A stretch of 64,000 nt of DNA, from positions 1,116,001 through 1,180,000 of the forward strand of contig NZ_OBEH01000001.1 in the NCBI RefSeq assembly GCF_900215465.1. The letters run 5' to 3'. The notes beneath the pieces were generated by a model that saw only the letters and a list, made by a program, of their open reading frames with translations, searched no databases and was not told where the DNA came from. The position numbers and the translations under genes are program-made. Each line of letters opens with the position of its first letter. Within the stretch, counting starts at the first letter, position 1. This document shows positions 40,138 to 48,314 of the stretch, in pieces. Origin of the DNA: Flagellimonas pacifica. GTDB lineage: Bacteria > Bacteroidota > Bacteroidia > Flavobacteriales > Flavobacteriaceae.

Positions 40138-40461
40138 TTAACAGCAATTATAATTAATATTAGAAAAGAACAGATGAAAAGATTGTTGTAATTCTTCCCA
40201 GCGCTCTTCATTTATGCAATAGCAAAGATTTTTACCCTCAAAGGTTCCTTTTAAAAGGCCAATTTTTTTGATTTCGTTCAAATGTTGAGAGATAGTGGGT
40301 TGTGCAAGCCCAATAACATCTACAAGGTCATTGCAAATGCAACCTTCTTGCTTACTTATATATTCCAAAATGGCAATACGAGCAGGGTGGGCCAAAACCT
40401 TTGCGGCTTGAGCCAATTCGTTTTGCCTTGAGGTGAACATATGTGTTTTAGTAACTCCCAT
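40138..40461 (-). CDS. arsR: ArsR family metalloregulator
   Basis: 107 residues. Winged helix: AKVLAHPARIAILEYISKQE, LVDVIGLAQPTISQHLNEIK (recognition helix), LLKGTFEGKNLCYCINEERW. Candidate As(III)/Sb(III) ligands are EGCICNDLV in the usual alpha-3 position and a terminal NYNCC. It derepresses the ars operon on metal binding. MG-start at 40461 is family-typical; the promoter leaves almost no leader. Confidence 0.92.
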   Translation of the reverse strand: MGVTKTHMFTSRQNELAQAAKVLAHPARIAILEYISKQEGCICNDLVDVIGLAQPTISQHLNEIKKIGLLKGTFEGKNLCYCINEERWEELQQSFHLFFSNINYNCC

Positions 40462-40469
40462 ATTTAAAG

Positions 40470-40506
40470 CAAATATATAAATTAATTTTAATATTGCAAT
40501 ATTACG
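40470..40506 (-). promoter_or_regulatory. ars operon promoter with overlapping ArsR operator
   Basis: On the minus strand TTG-N19-TATATTTG is an exact Bacteroidota promoter. The -33 TTG lies inside a perfect 14-bp palindrome AATATTGCAATATT (40490-40503), the expected place for an ArsR operator that blocks the sigma factor. Confidence 0.75.
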
Positions 40507-40522
40507 ATTATAATAATAAATA

Positions 40523-40556
40523 AAAAGGCCAGAAGAAATAACTCTGGCCTTTTCTT
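40523..40556 (-). terminator. Terminator of the TM2 gene
   Basis: AAAAGGCCAGA and TCTGGCCTTTT pair around an 8-9 nt loop; on the minus strand a T-run follows. It separates the TM2 gene from the ars promoter. Confidence 0.85.
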
Positions 40557-40559
40557 ATG

Positions 40560-40985
40560 TTAGAACCATGGTTTTTTACCCACTTGGTATGTGTTGTAAA
40601 ATTCCTCATCAGATTTTGTGAGGTAAATAATTCCTTCAACAACAGTCACTACCCAAACAACCATATTGGCCATACCGCAAGTAACAATCCCTAATACTAT
40701 GGTACAAATTAAAAGTATAATCCCTTCTTTATTATACCCTAAAATAAATTTATGGATTCCGAACCCGCCAAGCACTATGGCAAGGATTCCTGCAAGAATC
40801 TTTTTATTGTCCCCACCGGCACCTTTTATGCCTTCGGCAAATTCGTTGGCCGTCTTTTTGGCTTCGTCGGCAAAATCACTAGCTGCCTCTTTGGCATCTT
40901 CTGCAGCTTCCTTTGCGGTTTCTTTTGCTTTGTCAAAAGCTTCCTCCGCTTTATCTCCTAAGTCTTTCTTTTCTTCTTCGGACAT
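40560..40985 (-). CDS. TM2 domain protein with helical Ala/Lys-rich N-terminus
   Basis: 141 residues. Residues ~1-50 are a repetitive Ala/Lys/Glu helix (KAEEAFDKAKETAKEAAEDA), likely a coiled coil or amphipathic stalk. Residues ~55-130 are a TM2 domain: KKILAGILAIVLGGFGIHKF, then GIILLICTIVLGIVTCGMAN, with the usual GG-F-G-x-H-x-F-Y-type motif. Function unknown; located in the membrane. Confidence 0.85.
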   Translation of the reverse strand: MSEEEKKDLGDKAEEAFDKAKETAKEAAEDAKEAASDFADEAKKTANEFAEGIKGAGGDNKKILAGILAIVLGGFGIHKFILGYNKEGIILLICTIVLGIVTCGMANMVVWVVTVVEGIIYLTKSDEEFYNTYQVGKKPWF

Positions 40986-41036
40986 GGTATTATTTGTTGG
41001 TTAAACTTGTTTTAAAAGTAGCAAATAAATCAATAC

Positions 41037-41423
41037 CTAGAGAAAAGCTTTATCAACAGGCTCCCAAAGCTCAATTTTATTGCCTTCAGGGTCAAGAATC
41101 CACCCAAATTTACCGTAATCATATTCCTCTATTTCTCCTACAACGGTGACACCTTCTTCTTCTAAAGTCGCTAAAAGCTCAACAAGGTTCTCAACCCTAA
41201 AGTTCATCATAAACTGTTTTTCACTTGGTTGAAAATAGGTGGTATCATCTTTAAAAGGACTCCATTGTGTCATACAATCGTTACCATCTTTGTCTTTCCA
41301 CCAAAAACTCCATCCATATTGATCGGTTGGAATGCCAAGCCTTTCTTTATACCATTTTTTAATGTTATCTGGATCTTTGGTCTTGAAAAAGAAACCACCC
41401 AATCCTGTTACCCTGTTTTTCAT
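41037..41423 (-). CDS. VOC-superfamily (glyoxalase-like) protein
   Basis: 128 residues: GLGGFFFKTKDPDNIKKWYK, then GWSFWWKDKDGN, FMMNFRVENLVELLATLEEE, and GKFGWILDPEGNKIELWEP, the typical paired beta-alpha-beta-beta-beta modules with a metal-ligand Glu near the end. Could be a glyoxalase, dioxygenase or antibiotic-binding protein; unassigned. It forms a run with DUF1801 and DUF4199 genes on the same strand. Confidence 0.85.
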   Translation of the reverse strand: MKNRVTGLGGFFFKTKDPDNIKKWYKERLGIPTDQYGWSFWWKDKDGNDCMTQWSPFKDDTTYFQPSEKQFMMNFRVENLVELLATLEEEGVTVVGEIEEYDYGKFGWILDPEGNKIELWEPVDKAFL

Positions 41424-41429
41424 TCTAAT

Positions 41430-41885
41430 CTATTTTTTTATATTCTTTTCGTACAATGAAATCCAATCTTTTGGGGTCATTTTTTGACACAACTCCGCAA
41501 TTAAGTCATATGGGATAGTTTCTACTTTTTTAAACCGAATGCAGCTTTTGCCCATATCCAATTTGGTTTTTACATACTTGGGATATTCACCTACAAACCA
41601 ATTCATTAGATTTTTATCGGCATAAATACCGGAGTGATACAAGGCCACAAAATGCTTTTGAGAGGCAATGTTGATAAAAGGAAGCGGCAACTTTGGGTTG
41701 CAATGGTATCCATCAGGATAAAGCGAGTGAGGCACTACATAACCAATCATTTTATAACTGATACATTCTTCAAATCCATCTGGTAGATTTTGTTGGACTG
41801 TTTTGCGCAGTTTGGAAACAGCTTGTTTTCGGTCTTCAGGAAGTTTGCTTATGTATTCATCTGGAGTTTTTGCGTCGATTGTCAT
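41430..41885 (-). CDS. DUF1801 domain protein
   Basis: 151 residues: DEYISKLPEDRKQAVSKLRK, EECISYKMIGYVVPHSLY, FVALYHSGIYADK, MGKSCIRFKKVETIPYDLIA. This is the YdhG/DUF1801 fold, function unknown, 6 bp upstream of the VOC gene, probably co-transcribed. Confidence 0.85.
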   Translation of the reverse strand: MTIDAKTPDEYISKLPEDRKQAVSKLRKTVQQNLPDGFEECISYKMIGYVVPHSLYPDGYHCNPKLPLPFINIASQKHFVALYHSGIYADKNLMNWFVGEYPKYVKTKLDMGKSCIRFKKVETIPYDLIAELCQKMTPKDWISLYEKNIKK

Positions 41886-41893
41886 AGTAGAAA

Positions 41894-42400
41894 TTATTTA
41901 CGTTGTAGAACCAAAGCTGAAATTAAGGAAATTATACTACCGATCACAAATACGGTCATGGCCATAAATGCAAAAGAAATTAATGGGTTTGAAAACATTT
42001 CCTTTTCAGCATTTAGTTCTGCTAGTCTTTTTTCAAATTCATCGGGCGGAAGAGTATTTCTTAGACCTTCAACAATTGTATCGTAATAGTCCACCATGAA
42101 ATCAGGATTCAATATCTGTGAATAAATAGTGTCCAATATCCCGAAGGCCAAAGCTGTGATTAAACTGATCAAGATTCCGATGATAAGGGCATTTTTAAAA
42201 CTGACCTTTCCTTCATTTTCCGTATCCCTAAAATGCCTTATCCCAAAATAGACAAAACCCAAGGAAAGAATCATGGAGACATAGCCTATAATTTCTTGGG
42301 CAGTGAAAGACAAATTGTCCAATAGGAATAAACTTATCAGAAATAGGATCCAAATTGTAATTGCGCCATAAAGCCCAAATCGAATTATTGTTTTTTTCAT
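41894..42400 (-). CDS. DUF4199 family membrane protein
   Basis: 168 residues from ATG 42400 (homology and hydrophobic start MKKTIIRFGLYGAITI fit this ATG better than an upstream TTG). Four hydrophobic helices, FKNALIIGILISLITALAFG among them, and the polar loop between helices 3 and 4 (LPPDEFEKRLAELNAEKEMF). Common in Bacteroidota, function unknown. First gene of the three-gene run 42400-41037. Confidence 0.82.
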   Translation of the reverse strand: MKKTIIRFGLYGAITIWILFLISLFLLDNLSFTAQEIIGYVSMILSLGFVYFGIRHFRDTENEGKVSFKNALIIGILISLITALAFGILDTIYSQILNPDFMVDYYDTIVEGLRNTLPPDEFEKRLAELNAEKEMFSNPLISFAFMAMTVFVIGSIISLISALVLQRK

Positions 42401-42500
42401 ATGTATTTGTTTTGATGGTTGAAGCAAAAATACCCAGCGAGGGAAATAGGGGAGTCATACTAAAGTACCAAAACCATTAAATTATTATCTGATAATGAAT

Positions 42501-42534
42501 AAAAAAAAGCCCATTCTATATATAGAATGGGCTT
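42501..42534 (-). terminator. Terminator of the iron-uptake operon
   Basis: AAGCCCATTCTATATATAGA continues as a perfect palindrome to 42534, and on the minus strand eight Ts follow (42508-42501). It lies 52 bp after the PepSY gene stop. Confidence 0.9.
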
Positions 42535-42586
42535 AACAAACTAAACTAACTCAAACTTAAAATAAGATTTTTGTTATGATAAAATG

Positions 42587-44611
42587 TTAGTCCACTTGCT
42601 TGGTCCATTTGATTATACTGATGAGCAAAAACACGTTTGCCACGACCATCATGGCAAGGATGAGTAGCTCGGAAATATTTGAAATTTCATAAAACAAGGA
42701 GGCCACAAAATGGTATACATTAAAAAGTCCAGCCAATAGGGCCCAAATAAAAGCGGTCCATTTATACCAGTTTTTTTTTACTTCCAAAGTGAGTAAACAG
42801 AATAGTAGGGCCAAACCTTCCAAGGCAATGCGCCAAAGATGATGTTCTGTAGGAACCGTACCATCAGAACCTTCTATCATAACAGTTTCATTATAGTACA
42901 CGCCAAAAAGGCCATAAATATGGTGTACAATGTATCCGACTGCCAAAAACAGCCATAAAATTGAAATTTTTGTTCTCATAAATTTTAGTTTTTCATTAGT
43001 TGTTATTTCATGTTTTTGCTGATATTCTTGAAAAGCTTCTTCTCTAAGTATTGCGTGTTCTATTTTGGGAATTGGACGTTTTAATTTTAATAAAACAAGT
43101 ACGGAAACCAATCCGACCATAATCCAGAACAAGTCAACACTCAAAATTGCATATTGATTTGCAGCATACATTTTCCAAAACCAATTGCCTGATGTAACTC
43201 CGTTGCAGATAGGGATTAAGAAAGCAAAAATACTCCCGAATAAAAGGCTGTATTTGTTGATTTTGAAATTGTCCCGTGTAAATCTAAGAGCAAAGGACAA
43301 TGCTATCCACCCTAAAAAGAAAACACCGTATAAAATGGATTGTCTTGAGGCGTCCAAATTTCTGGGAAGTACTTTGGCCACAATAAAAGTGAAGGCCGTA
43401 ATGGGATACATGCCCAAACAGATAGCAAGATAGATATGTCCCACTTTTCTATTGAAAAGCTTTTGGGTAGTGGGCACTTTATTCTTATTTCTGGCCTCAA
43501 GCCAAATCAATACTCCGGAAATAATCACAAAACAGGTGATGAAAGCCAACACTAGATATATGAATTTTAAAGGAAGGCCTCCATAATCACCAAAATGCAA
43601 TCGACGGATGGTCAGTTCCACATCCTCTACATAATCATTTATATAGGGGTCTTTTTCAGCTTCCAATTTTTGCGACATTACATCGAAGACCAGCCTGCCA
43701 TTTCCTAAAAATTTGTTTTTGGTATCGAGCAGTCCATCCACCTGAAACTTCATGTTTGTTGCTCCGTAATTTCTTATATAGACCTGGGCAGGTGTAAAAG
43801 TTTCCCATTTTGCCAAAGTTTTGTCCATAAATGGATTTAAGGAGGGAACACTATCTGCTTTTTTGCCTATTTCATAGGATTTGGTCATGGGCCGCAACTC
43901 TTCGGAGAGTTGTTTGGTGTCATTTTTATATAGATAGTTGGCAGGAATCAATATCAACACGGATAAGCACAAAAAGCAACTGGTGACGGCAAACACAAAT
44001 TGAAAGGGCAACCCAATAATTCCTAATGCGGTATGGGCATCGGTCCATACCGTTTTCAGTTTTTCTTTTGGACGAAAAACGTAGAAGTTACTGATGATTT
44101 TTTTCCAATGGACAATTACTCCCGTGACTATGGCAAAAAGGAAAAATAGGGCCACAAAACCTGCCAAATAGAGGCCCAAGGTTGGGATTTGACTAAAAAA
44201 ATGCAAGCGGTACAGCAGTTCACCCAAGCTGTAAAAAGCATAGTACTCGGAGAGCTTATAGGTATTGGCATTTACATTAAAATAGTAATACTTATCGGGT
44301 TGATTGACTATGGTGCTGTCCTGAGATTGACTCAACAACACATAAATTTCCTGTTTGGCATCAGGTGGGATTATCCTAATATCCCTACCGTATAGGTTAT
44401 ACCCATCTGCTTTAATGGAATCTACCAATCGATCATAATCTATGTTTTGGATTTGTTCCGTAGTTTCGAGGTCACCCTTTTCCCAAGCGGTAATTTCATC
44501 TTTGATCAATGCAAAGGCACCGGCAAAGAAGATAATGTAAAGGGCAACGCTTATAACTATCCCGCTTACCGTATGCGTATGAAGAAAGACATTGTAATTT
44601 CTTTTGCTCAT
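42587..44611 (-). CDS. PepSY-associated TM protein (iron-uptake operon)
   Basis: 674 residues. N-terminal membrane helix (VFLHTHTVSGIVISVALYII), PepSY-like periplasmic region, histidine-containing helices (WTDAHTALGIIGLPFQFVFA and IRRLHFGDYGGLPLKFIYLV) and several further helices towards the C-terminus. These proteins are reductase-like inner membrane components in siderophore or iron acquisition. It is the last gene of the operon headed by the TonB receptor and overlaps the upstream gene by 4 bp. Confidence 0.85.
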   Translation of the reverse strand: MSKRNYNVFLHTHTVSGIVISVALYIIFFAGAFALIKDEITAWEKGDLETTEQIQNIDYDRLVDSIKADGYNLYGRDIRIIPPDAKQEIYVLLSQSQDSTIVNQPDKYYYFNVNANTYKLSEYYAFYSLGELLYRLHFFSQIPTLGLYLAGFVALFFLFAIVTGVIVHWKKIISNFYVFRPKEKLKTVWTDAHTALGIIGLPFQFVFAVTSCFLCLSVLILIPANYLYKNDTKQLSEELRPMTKSYEIGKKADSVPSLNPFMDKTLAKWETFTPAQVYIRNYGATNMKFQVDGLLDTKNKFLGNGRLVFDVMSQKLEAEKDPYINDYVEDVELTIRRLHFGDYGGLPLKFIYLVLAFITCFVIISGVLIWLEARNKNKVPTTQKLFNRKVGHIYLAICLGMYPITAFTFIVAKVLPRNLDASRQSILYGVFFLGWIALSFALRFTRDNFKINKYSLLFGSIFAFLIPICNGVTSGNWFWKMYAANQYAILSVDLFWIMVGLVSVLVLLKLKRPIPKIEHAILREEAFQEYQQKHEITTNEKLKFMRTKISILWLFLAVGYIVHHIYGLFGVYYNETVMIEGSDGTVPTEHHLWRIALEGLALLFCLLTLEVKKNWYKWTAFIWALLAGLFNVYHFVASLFYEISNISELLILAMMVVANVFLLISIIKWTKQVD

Positions 44612-44919
44612 GATTTGGGATTAATGGGATGATACAAATTGCCGTAATGGACAGCGACAGCGAGGATAAGGATGACCGCCATATAGATTAACCAAACCTT
44701 CCATCCGTTTTTTGATAGAAAGGGAAGCAACAGACAGAGTGTCCAAACTAAAAAAATGCTATAAGCTGACGTGATAAGTACAACCCTATGATTAGGCAAC
44801 CATAATGCCAATGCCATATGGAACATGGCGGCTATTAGGTATCCTCCAAAAATACCCGCTGAAATCTTGGCAAAAGCATGCCAACCAGAATGTGATAGAT
44901 ATTTGGGATTTGCTGGCAT
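44608..44919 (-). CDS. Small membrane protein in iron-uptake operon (DUF3649-like)
   Basis: 103 residues with three hydrophobic helices (ISAGIFGGYLIAAMFHMALA, ITSAYSIFLVWTLCLLLPF, WLIYMAVILILAVAVHYG). Position between a PepSY protein and another small membrane protein, downstream of a TonB receptor, is that of DUF3649-type accessory proteins. The assignment rests on context and shape. Confidence 0.6.
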   Translation of the reverse strand: MPANPKYLSHSGWHAFAKISAGIFGGYLIAAMFHMALALWLPNHRVVLITSAYSIFLVWTLCLLLPFLSKNGWKVWLIYMAVILILAVAVHYGNLYHPINPKS

Positions 44920-45258
44920 CTATGATAGGGTTAGTTCCAATATCAAAAACCCGGCAAAAATGGCAACCAAGCTTTTGTAATCAATCATCTTTAAAGGACT
45001 TATCAAGATCACTATGCTCCCAACTGTCGTAAGTAGAATAAATCCCCAAAAAAGCCCCGTGCCAACTCCTTTGTAAATCCCTAGAAGGGTAAAACCAATT
45101 ACCAAAAAAAAGATTCCAATAACATTAAGGCCCAAATTGATTTTTGGCGTTAGTTTTTCAAGGAAAAGAGGAGGGCCGTATTTGTTCCTTTTGGAAGTTA
45201 GATAGGGCAAGAAGAAACCCAAAAAGAAAAATGCGATAATAATTGTAAGCATGGTCAT
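44920..45258 (-). CDS. Small membrane protein in iron-uptake operon (DUF3325-like)
   Basis: 112 residues with four hydrophobic helices (MLTIIIAFFFLGFFLPYL, GLNVIGIFFLVIGFTLLGI, LFWGFILLTTVGSIVILI, LVAIFAGFLILELTL). It directly abuts the next gene and follows the receptor by 53 bp. Likely an inner-membrane accessory of iron uptake; family assignment tentative. Confidence 0.6.
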   Translation of the reverse strand: MTMLTIIIAFFFLGFFLPYLTSKRNKYGPPLFLEKLTPKINLGLNVIGIFFLVIGFTLLGIYKGVGTGLFWGFILLTTVGSIVILISPLKMIDYKSLVAIFAGFLILELTLS

Positions 45259-45311
45259 GATTTTAATATTGACCTAGAGGAACCAACCCCTAGGTCGTTG
45301 TGCTGAATGAC

Positions 45312-47735
45312 TTAAAATTTATAGGTGAAATTGGCATATAAAGCTCTGGGCATTTGCGGGGTAATAGTTGTCCATCCCTTATAATATTCCTCATTAAGTG
45401 CATTGTTCAGTTTTAATGCAATGCGATATTTATCCACTTGGTAGAAAACAGAAGCATTTACCACGGTATAGCTGGGAAGAATAAACTCCCCGGTGGAAGC
45501 AAAATTGATGGCAAAGCGTTCGCTTGCGCCATTAAAGCCCAATCCCAATCCAAATCCATCCAATTTTCCTTCTTGGAATTCATAGTTGGCCCAAAAATTA
45601 TATAAGTTTTCAGGGCCGGCGTCCAAAGGCCTTCTGTTCAATATTTCAGCATTATCAGATTTTGTGGTTTCACTATCATTGTTACTATATCCAGCTCTAA
45701 TGTTAAGTCCTTTTACAGGGTTGGCATTAATTTCAATTTCAATGCCGCTACTTTTCACTTCACCACCCTGAATTTTATTAAATGGAGACGAGGGGTCTGT
45801 AATCACACGGTCGGTAACTTTAATATCATAATAACTTACCGTTGCATTAAATCTATTGCTAAATAGGTTGGTCTTAAAACCAAACTCCAATTGATTGGCC
45901 TGCTCGGGGTCAAAAGTCTTTAATGTTTGTGGTCCGCTGTTAGGGTCTCCCACCAATTCAGGTGCTACATTGGTAAATCCATTTTGATAGTTCGCAAAAA
46001 GGGACAATTTATCCAGAATAGGTTGGTATAGAATTCCAAATTTTGGAGAGAATGTAGTCTGATCGTAATCATCATCTACATTGGCCAAATCACCCTCATT
46101 GTCAAAAATATCCAATCGAATGCCGGCCATAGCGGAAAGTGAAGGGGTAATGTTCAGCACATCGGAAACATAGGCACTATAGATATGGTTTTTGGATTTC
46201 ACATTAGCAACTCCCTGCGATTCCAAAACGGCATCAACACCTGAAGTGGACAATGGGTATGGCGTGGTTTCAACATCTGGTGTAAATGGATTATCACCGC
46301 TGGAACCCCCTTCCGGGGTTATGTTTCCATAAAAGGCATAGCCACTGTCATTACTTGTCATGGTAGAGTTAAAATAATCTATGCCAAATACAAGCCTGTT
46401 TCGTAAAGTTCCCAATTTAAAATCCCCAATAAAATTCTGTTGAATATCCGTGGTCTGGGTGTTGGAATTTTGCTTGCTAATAAAACGGGAGAAGGTATCA
46501 TTGCCCAAAACTCCAAAATCGAACAGGTAAGAATAATACCCTTTGGTAGAAGTGGAACTCTTCGATAGAATGGTCTGTGATTGCCATGTATCGGAAAGTT
46601 TGTAATCCATCTCTATGCGATAGTTTTGGGTTGGATTTTGAAGCGTAAGCTCGTTACTGGTGAAAGAAAGCTTATTGTTATAGGCAAGTTCATCCAAATT
46701 TGCCGATTGTGTGGGTGCGCTTCGATTTAAGAACAAAAACATGGGATTGGTTTGTTCCGCCTGTGAGATTTCTCCATAAAATGAAAAGGATAACCTATTA
46801 TTTACGCGATAAGAAAGTGAGGGAGCCACAAAAAATGACTTTCTAAAACCTGCATCCTGAAAGCTTTGTTCCGTTGCATAGGAAGTGTTCAATCTAAAGT
46901 AGATGTTGTTTTCCTTGTCCAAAGAGGTGTTGAAATCACCACTGATCTGATTAAAACCATAAGTACCAGAAGTAAAGGAAAGTTCACCGCCAAAACCTAC
47001 ATACGGTTTTTTGGTTACCACATTGATGAGTCCGCCATACGAAGTAACTGCACTACCAAAAAGTGTTGCTGAGGGTCCTTTTATCACTTCAATACGCTCA
47101 ATGTTGGCGGCATTGATGGTGCCGTTGGTCAAACCCGGTATACCATTGACCAATTGAGGTTGTACGGAGAATCCACGGAGCGAGTAATAACCTGCGCCAT
47201 CTCCTCCACGTCCGGTAGAAGTCCATAATTTTTCTACACCAACTGCATTTTTAAGCGCGTCTTCAAAGTTTGTGACTACTTGAGATGTCAACAAATCTGA
47301 AGTTATGGTGCTATATACCTGGGTGTTTTCCAAATCTTTGAGAGGCAGTTTGGCAACATATGCCGTTTTTTTTCTTGAGAACTTGTTCCTGCGTTCTCCT
47401 TCAACTATAACCTCTCTAAGAATCTCATTTCCTTCGTACAAAATAATCGATGGAATTTCTTGAGTTTTGCCATTGGAAATGTTAATGGGAATTTCTCGGG
47501 TTTTAAAGCCGATGTATGAAACAATGAGTGTATAATTTCCATCCGCTACATTCAAAATTTCAAACTGCCCTTTTTCATTCGTTTGTGTTCCTTGGGTTGA
47601 ATGACCTATAAGAATATTAACCCCTAGTAATGGCGTTTGTGCGTTATCTGTTATTGACCCTTTAATACTTCCATTTTGAGAAAAAGAGAGAGAAGTGGCA
47701 ATAAAAAACAAGATAAAGGTTAGTTGGTTTTTCAT
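45312..47735 (-). CDS. TonB-dependent siderophore receptor
   Basis: 807 residues. Signal peptide (MKNQLTFILFFIATSLSFSQ), CarboxypepD_reg-like domain (GSIKGSITDNAQTPLLGVNI), plug domain (EDALKNAVGVEKLWTSTGRG, IERIEVIKGPSATLFGSAV) and 22-strand barrel ending in YANFTYKF with a terminal aromatic. The FhuA/siderophore-type plug motif and its PepSY partner indicate ferric siderophore import. A promoter and a Fur-box-like palindrome lie upstream. Confidence 0.93.
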   Translation of the reverse strand: MKNQLTFILFFIATSLSFSQNGSIKGSITDNAQTPLLGVNILIGHSTQGTQTNEKGQFEILNVADGNYTLIVSYIGFKTREIPINISNGKTQEIPSIILYEGNEILREVIVEGERRNKFSRKKTAYVAKLPLKDLENTQVYSTITSDLLTSQVVTNFEDALKNAVGVEKLWTSTGRGGDGAGYYSLRGFSVQPQLVNGIPGLTNGTINAANIERIEVIKGPSATLFGSAVTSYGGLINVVTKKPYVGFGGELSFTSGTYGFNQISGDFNTSLDKENNIYFRLNTSYATEQSFQDAGFRKSFFVAPSLSYRVNNRLSFSFYGEISQAEQTNPMFLFLNRSAPTQSANLDELAYNNKLSFTSNELTLQNPTQNYRIEMDYKLSDTWQSQTILSKSSTSTKGYYSYLFDFGVLGNDTFSRFISKQNSNTQTTDIQQNFIGDFKLGTLRNRLVFGIDYFNSTMTSNDSGYAFYGNITPEGGSSGDNPFTPDVETTPYPLSTSGVDAVLESQGVANVKSKNHIYSAYVSDVLNITPSLSAMAGIRLDIFDNEGDLANVDDDYDQTTFSPKFGILYQPILDKLSLFANYQNGFTNVAPELVGDPNSGPQTLKTFDPEQANQLEFGFKTNLFSNRFNATVSYYDIKVTDRVITDPSSPFNKIQGGEVKSSGIEIEINANPVKGLNIRAGYSNNDSETTKSDNAEILNRRPLDAGPENLYNFWANYEFQEGKLDGFGLGLGFNGASERFAINFASTGEFILPSYTVVNASVFYQVDKYRIALKLNNALNEEYYKGWTTITPQMPRALYANFTYKF

Positions 47736-47776
47736 TTATTTTAATTTAGACTTAATTCAAATAATTTATTTCGGCG

Positions 47777-47830
47777 CAAATGTAAACCTCAAATTTTCTT
47801 GGGCAAAATTTATTTAGAATTATTTTAAAT
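47777..47830 (-). promoter_or_regulatory. Promoter of the TonB receptor operon with Fur-box-like palindrome
   Basis: On the minus strand TTG (47806-47804) and TACATTTG (47784-47777) are separated by exactly 19 bp. Directly upstream (47812-47830) lies ATTTAGAATTATTTTAAAT, a 19-bp near-palindrome matching in 8 of 9 arm positions and similar to Fur boxes. Iron repression of this operon is inferred. Confidence 0.65.
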
Positions 47831-47888
47831 AATATTTTATGGAAGGACAAACCACCCCAATTTTATGGATATTGGGATTAAAAATTGC

Positions 47889-48305
47889 CTACGAATTCAA
47901 TATTCGTAGATTTTTTGCATTTTGGATTGCTTGAGTTCTACGTTTGGCATTCAGTTTTAAAAGGAGACTGGATACATGTGTTTTTATGGTACTTTCAGAT
48001 ATAAAAAGTTTATCAGCAATCTCTTTGTTGGATAACCCTTCTGACATATGAACCAATACTTCGTATTCTCTTTTACTTATGCCCAGGTAATCAATCTTTT
48101 TTAAATCAATAGATTGTGTAGAAGTGGATTTTTTACTCAAGGATTTTCTGTTGACGTAAACTCCTATTATGAAAAAGACAACTGCTACAGTGGCAATGGC
48201 CACCTCAATAGAAAAATCGCCAGAGACATAAGAATATTTACTCAATTGGAAAAGCACCAAAAGTGCCACAATGAGTGCTGAAAAAACAAAGACGGTCTTT
48301 TTCAC
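47889..48305 (-). CDS. Membrane-anchored LuxR-type transcription regulator
   Basis: 138 residues from a GTG at 48305. Two hydrophobic helices (VFVFSALIVALLVLFQL and IEVAIATVAVVFFIIGVYV) replace the receiver domain; the C-terminal ~65 residues are a LuxR/GerE HTH (ISKREYEVLVHMSEGLSNKE, then IADKLFISESTIKTHVSSLL). No sensor domain is evident. It might control the neighbouring receptor operon, which has its own Fur-like control. Confidence 0.85.
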   Translation of the reverse strand: MKKTVFVFSALIVALLVLFQLSKYSYVSGDFSIEVAIATVAVVFFIIGVYVNRKSLSKKSTSTQSIDLKKIDYLGISKREYEVLVHMSEGLSNKEIADKLFISESTIKTHVSSLLLKLNAKRRTQAIQNAKNLRILNS

Positions 48306-48314
48306 CCACTAAAT

